Part shown: piece by piece, positions 39,473 through 42,011 of the stretch
Position numbering within the stretch: the first letter of the stretch is position 1
How the letters are laid out: every line of letters starts with the position of its first letter
Source of the DNA: a virus
IMG/VR virus record: IMGVR_UViG_3300049218_000292
Coordinates: 1 to 42,011 of that record
DNA: 42,011 nt
Direction: 5' to 3' (one strand)
Program-made: the position numbers and the translations under genes
The notes under the pieces: generated by a model
Database searches by the model: none
What the model was told of the DNA's origin: nothing
Seen by the model: the letters and a program-made list of their open reading frames with translations, nothing else

Positions 39473-40077
39473 GCCGCCTTCTTGCCGTTGCCGCCTTCGA
39501 TGACGCCGAGCGCCGCGCGCATTTTGGCGCGCGCCCGGTGGACCACATAATGGCTCCAGGCGCCCGACTTGCCCTCCCGCTTGCCGATATCGCGCAGGCT
39601 TTCGCCGTTGACGTGGCGGTCGAAGGCGCGGCCCTCGACCTCGTTGAGTTCGCGCCGCGCCCGCACCGCGTCAATGCACACCACCACCGATTGCTCGCGC
39701 TCGATCAGGGCGTCGAGCGGCGATTGGCGGTCCACCAGACATTCCGGCGTGCGCACCGCTGTTTCGCCGCCGCCGTGAAGATCCTGTTCGCGGCTGCCCT
39801 GCAGCCAGCAATCGGGCACGCCTTCCATGAGCCGCGGATAGTTGCGTCCGCGATAAGCGTCAATCATCGCGCCGCGGATGCGGAACATGGCGAAGACCGC
39901 AAAGTTGGCATGCAGATCCGGATCGAAGCGGTTGGCCGCTTCGCACAGGCCGACATTGCCCAGGCTGATCAGTTCGTCCATGTCGATCCAGGCCGGCAAT
40001 CGCCGCGCCACGCGGGACGCTACTTTCCCGACCAGATCCAGATGCGCGACGACCAGCGCCTCGGCTTGCGCCGTCAA
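39469..40077 (-). CDS. Sigma-70-family factor (FliA/WhiG-like region 2)
   Basis: A 202-aa protein from TTG 40077, which overlaps the previous stop (TTGA) and has AAGGGGG upstream. The region 2 signature is clear (HLDLVGKVASRVARRLPAWIDMDELISLGNVGLCEAANRFDPDLHANFAVFAMFRIRGAMIDAYRGRNYP, about 15-85), as in FliA/WhiG-type group 3 sigmas. The C-terminal part has a region 4-like HTH (VEGRAFDRHVNGESLRDIGKREGKSGAWSHYVVHRARAKMR). It is the second phage sigma factor in the window and may switch on middle or late genes. A longer upstream extension in this frame is only the antisense of the zinc gene. Confidence 0.78.
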   Translation of the reverse strand: MTAQAEALVVAHLDLVGKVASRVARRLPAWIDMDELISLGNVGLCEAANRFDPDLHANFAVFAMFRIRGAMIDAYRGRNYPRLMEGVPDCWLQGSREQDLHGGGETAVRTPECLVDRQSPLDALIEREQSVVVCIDAVRARRELNEVEGRAFDRHVNGESLRDIGKREGKSGAWSHYVVHRARAKMRAALGVIEGGNGKKAA

Positions 40078-40292
40078 AAGCCCGTTCCCCCTTGCACCTG
40101 CTTGGCACAGGGCAACGGATCTACGATCTCCGCTAGCTCGACAGTTGGCAGTTGGTAGCGCTTGCCGGCATCGCTGCAGGGCGCGTGGGACGGGTGCCGC
40201 AGGAAGAGCTCTCCCGTCTCCGGGACAAGCATCACCAGCGCGAATCCGCATTCCCGGCAGATGAACGGTCCGTAGAGAAAACAGATCTTCAC
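40074..40292 (-). CDS. Small zinc-type protein, left copy
   Basis: A 72-aa protein from GTG 40292, overlapping the upstream stop (GTGA). One CREC pair and two further Cys (PCSDAG, LPCAK) could form one zinc site. Identical to the copy at 40595-40813. It is directly coupled to the sigma factor. Function unknown. Confidence 0.6.
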   Translation of the reverse strand: MKICFLYGPFICRECGFALVMLVPETGELFLRHPSHAPCSDAGKRYQLPTVELAEIVDPLPCAKQVQGGTGF

Positions 40293-40546
40293 TCTTGCCC
40301 CCCCTGGCGGACGCGCTTGTAGAGCATCTCAAAACTTTCGAAGGTAATCAGTGACGTCTCCTTTTTTTTCTGGTCGGGTTCGAGCGTGCCCGTCAGCCGT
40401 CCAATCAATTCGAGGTTGCGGCGGCATTGGGCCACGGCTTTCAGCGCGACCTCGTAGCTGGGGTGTACTTGCGTCACCACGCCATCGGCATCCACGCGTT
40501 CCCCGCCCAGACAGCCTACAAGTATCTGGTCGCTGAGTTGCTGCAG
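40289..40546 (-). pseudogene. 3' fragment of the zinc/HTH (small terminase-like) gene
   Basis: Left-unit copy of the last 85 codons of the 186-aa gene at 40810-41370. No proper start: the N-terminal zinc and HTH part is absent because the duplicated unit begins inside the gene. A GTG inside could give a 68-residue product. Confidence 0.75.
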
Positions 40547-40598
40547 TCCCGACCAGATCCAGATGCGCGACGACCAGCGCCTCGGCTTGCGCCGTCAA
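40547..40598 (-). pseudogene. 5' stub of the sigma factor gene
   Basis: The right unit repeats the start signal and first 17 codons (LTAQAEALVVAHLDLVG) of the sigma factor, then runs out of frame into the other unit. It has its ribosome-binding site, so a short non-functional product could be made. Confidence 0.7.
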
Positions 40599-40813
40599 AA
40601 GCCCGTTCCCCCTTGCACCTGCTTGGCACAGGGCAACGGATCTACGATCTCCGCTAGCTCGACAGTTGGCAGTTGGTAGCGCTTGCCGGCATCGCTGCAG
40701 GGCGCGTGGGACGGGTGCCGCAGGAAGAGCTCTCCCGTCTCCGGGACAAGCATCACCAGCGCGAATCCGCATTCCCGGCAGATGAACGGTCCGTAGAGAA
40801 AACAGATCTTCAC
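40595..40813 (-). CDS. Small zinc-type protein, right copy
   Basis: Identical in sequence to the gene at 40074-40292 and in its original place just after the zinc/HTH gene, whose stop overlaps its GTG. Copy number two may double expression. Confidence 0.6.
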   Translation of the reverse strand: MKICFLYGPFICRECGFALVMLVPETGELFLRHPSHAPCSDAGKRYQLPTVELAEIVDPLPCAKQVQGGTGF

Positions 40814-41370
40814 TCTTGCCCCCCCTGGCGGACGCGCTTGTAGAGCATCTCAAAACTTTCGAAGGTAATCAGTGACGTCTCCTTTTTTTTCTGGTCGGGT
40901 TCGAGCGTGCCCGTCAGCCGTCCAATCAATTCGAGGTTGCGGCGGCATTGGGCCACGGCTTTCAGCGCGACCTCGTAGCTGGGGTGTACTTGCGTCACCA
41001 CGCCATCGGCATCCACGCGTTCCCCGCCCAGACAGCCTACAAGTATCTGGTCGCTGAGTTGCTGCAGACGTTCGACCCGCTCCAGCAGAGCGGAGCTAAG
41101 CTTGGTCTCGCGTTCGGCCACTTGCTCGGCTACCTTGGCGAGCGCGGCGCCATGCTTGTGTTCCGTCTTCTGCCGTGCCTTGGCGATAGCGCGCTGCGCG
41201 CAATTCCGAATGTGACGATCCAGTGATGAGGCGCTCAATCCGAGCGTCTTGGCGGCCGCCCGGATGCTCTGTCCGTTGGCCACAGCCAGCTCCGCGGCGC
41301 CCCGTTGCGGGCTCTTGCATATGGTGCATTTGTTGCTTGCTTGGCCCTTCGGCCGGCCTTTGAGTGGCAT
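40810..41370 (-). CDS. Zinc-finger/HTH protein, possible small terminase subunit
   Basis: A 186-aa protein from ATG 41370 (TTG 41376 also possible). Residues 12-35 carry a CTICK pair and the pattern of a zinc knuckle (NKCTICKSPQRGAAELAVANG), followed by an HTH (SIRAAAKTLGLSASSLDRHIRNC), a coiled coil (ALLERVERLQQLSDQILV) and an end (VAQCRRNLELIGRLTGTL) seen in small phage packaging and DNA-binding proteins. A small terminase binds phage DNA at the packaging site. terL lies 4 kb away, which weakens the case. It starts the leftward cluster. Confidence 0.6.
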   Translation of the reverse strand: MPLKGRPKGQASNKCTICKSPQRGAAELAVANGQSIRAAAKTLGLSASSLDRHIRNCAQRAIAKARQKTEHKHGAALAKVAEQVAERETKLSSALLERVERLQQLSDQILVGCLGGERVDADGVVTQVHPSYEVALKAVAQCRRNLELIGRLTGTLEPDQKKKETSLITFESFEMLYKRVRQGGQE

Positions 41371-41473
41371 CTGCAAACAACAGTAAGCGCGAGCCGGAAA
41401 TTATTACAGGGTCGAGGCGCTTACGTGACGGCGGCTGACGCTGACTGCCCGCGATAATGGGAATGGCTAGTCC
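41371..41473. other. Divergent intergenic region
   Basis: 103 bases between the leftward zinc/HTH gene and the rightward HTH gene. It contains an A/T-rich patch (AAATTATTAC), three TGAC words (TGACGGCGGCTGACGCTGAC) and GATAAT at 41453-41458, but no matching -35 at a normal distance. Promoters for both directions are expected here; I cannot place them firmly. Confidence 0.4.
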
Positions 41474-42007
41474 ATGCAGTTGCTTGACCCGACCGCCGTG
41501 GCCGCGCTGCTGGGTCTGCATCCGCGCACCATCGTCCTGTACTTTCGTGCCGGCAAGATTCCGGGAGCTTTCCGTCTCGGGGGCAGGCACTGGCGCATTT
41601 CACGCGCCGATCTGGAGACCTATCTCGCGGCGCGCGCCCGGAACGATAATAAGGCGATGACCCATCTCGACCCGAGTGTCGTTTACTACGGTCCGCACGC
41701 CTGCCCGCAGTGCGGCCAGATGATCGTCAAGGTTGCCGAGGAGACCGGCGGCGCTGCCTTCAGCGTGCCGGACGGCCCGATCTACCCGAACAGCGCCTGG
41801 CAACCACATGTGTGCGATCCGGCGGCGCGCGCGACCTGGCCTGGCGCCGTGTTTTCTTTCACGGCGCCGGTGGCGATTCCGAATCGAAGCGCGCCAGACG
41901 GGTGCAACACCGAAGCGCCAGCCAAACCACCGGACCCGCTGCCCGCGCCCTACGAAATCCGTCTGCCGGCCGGGCTCCGCAGCTTCACGATTATCATCGG
42001 CCAGTGA
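41474..42007 (+). CDS. HTH protein with C-terminal zinc ribbon
   Basis: A 177-aa protein from ATG 41474. Residues 1-55 (LLDPTAVAALLGLHPRTIVLYFRAGKIPGAFRLGGRHWRISRADLETYLA) form a MerR/excisionase-type HTH, as in phage Xis or Cox regulators. Residues 75-115 hold CPQCG with HVC, a possible zinc ribbon (ACPQCGQMIVKV). The last 40 residues include the 40-base repeat shared with 39061-39100 and then Pro-rich sequence. It could regulate the divergent leftward genes. An internal ATG at 41657 precedes the zinc part, so two genes may have fused. Confidence 0.65.
   Translation: MQLLDPTAVAALLGLHPRTIVLYFRAGKIPGAFRLGGRHWRISRADLETYLAARARNDNKAMTHLDPSVVYYGPHACPQCGQMIVKVAEETGGAAFSVPDGPIYPNSAWQPHVCDPAARATWPGAVFSFTAPVAIPNRSAPDGCNTEAPAKPPDPLPAPYEIRLPAGLRSFTIIIGQ
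41851..41890. repeat. 40-base dispersed repeat, copy 2, with palindrome CGATTCCGAATCG
   Basis: Matches 39061-39100 at 37 of 40 bases, including the palindrome (41874-41886). Here it lies inside the coding frame of the HTH/zinc gene. Confidence 0.6.
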
Positions 42008-42011
42008 CCGA

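Larger units (their letters stand above)
40026..41067. repeat. Exact 521-bp tandem duplication (units 40026-40546 and 40547-41067)
   Basis: The two units read identically base for base, including an 8-T run. The junction is CTGCAG/TCCCGACC; there is no clear microhomology at the ends. Each unit contains the 3' part of the zinc/HTH gene, the whole small zinc gene and the first 17 codons of the sigma factor. Confidence 0.9.

Noticed and set aside
39469-40332. Longer 287-aa start for the sigma factor
   Set aside because: The first 85 codons are the antisense-free shadow of the coupled zinc gene in another frame; TTG 40077 with AAGGGGG fits better.

Overview
This window looks like the late (virion) region of a short-tailed, podovirus-like bacteriophage or prophage with high G+C. 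About forty genes are packed almost end to end. Most are read leftward and joined by ATGA, GTGA, TTGA, TGATG or TAAATG overlaps. I see no tRNA, rRNA, CRISPR array, integrase or transposase. The host is most likely an Acidobacteriota (Solibacter-like) bacterium. That is inference: the exported tail proteins carry a paired-cysteine module and xxAQ/xWGQ signal-peptide cleavage sites that I associate with secreted proteins of that phylum.

Reading in the direction of transcription (right to left): a zinc-finger/HTH protein that may be the small terminase (41370-40810), a small zinc protein and a sigma factor (40077-39469), the first two involved in an exact 521-bp tandem duplication; a HELLH metalloprotease-like gene and a conserved phage gene; then a rightward island (36752-38695) of small genes facing a truncated cytosine methyltransferase remnant. 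Packaging and head genes follow: large terminase (36722-35007), a CxxCxGxG protein, portal (34104-31903), a small membrane protein, an ECF-type sigma factor and a LuxR-type HTH, five small proteins, a scaffold-like protein, a 191-aa head protein, major capsid protein (27234-26311) and a second capsid-like protein (26245-25202).

The tail block (25186-9494) has a 964-aa tailspike, a fibre protein, three adaptor-type proteins, a 927-aa tail nozzle-like protein, a fibre, two related tailspikes, a GNAT acetyltransferase and Gly/Ser/Gln-rich proteins that resemble internal virion (ejection) proteins. A rightward histone H1-like gene sits among them. Transcription ends in a giant polyvalent protein gene (7868 to beyond position 1, more than 2,620 codons). 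It joins a DdrB-type ParB domain, a DpdA/TGT-like base-exchange domain, a second ParB domain, a polyvalent-type kinase and an N6-adenine methyltransferase, whose expected helicase part lies outside the window. Such proteins are thought to be injected with the DNA to protect or modify it.

The most unusual points are: a 7-deazaguanine-type transglycosylase domain built into the polyvalent protein; small genes nested in other frames inside its linkers; Sec signal peptides on four tail proteins; a recurring GCGA-hairpin element at or near the starts of five late genes; two phage sigma factors plus a LuxR HTH; and the exact tandem duplication.
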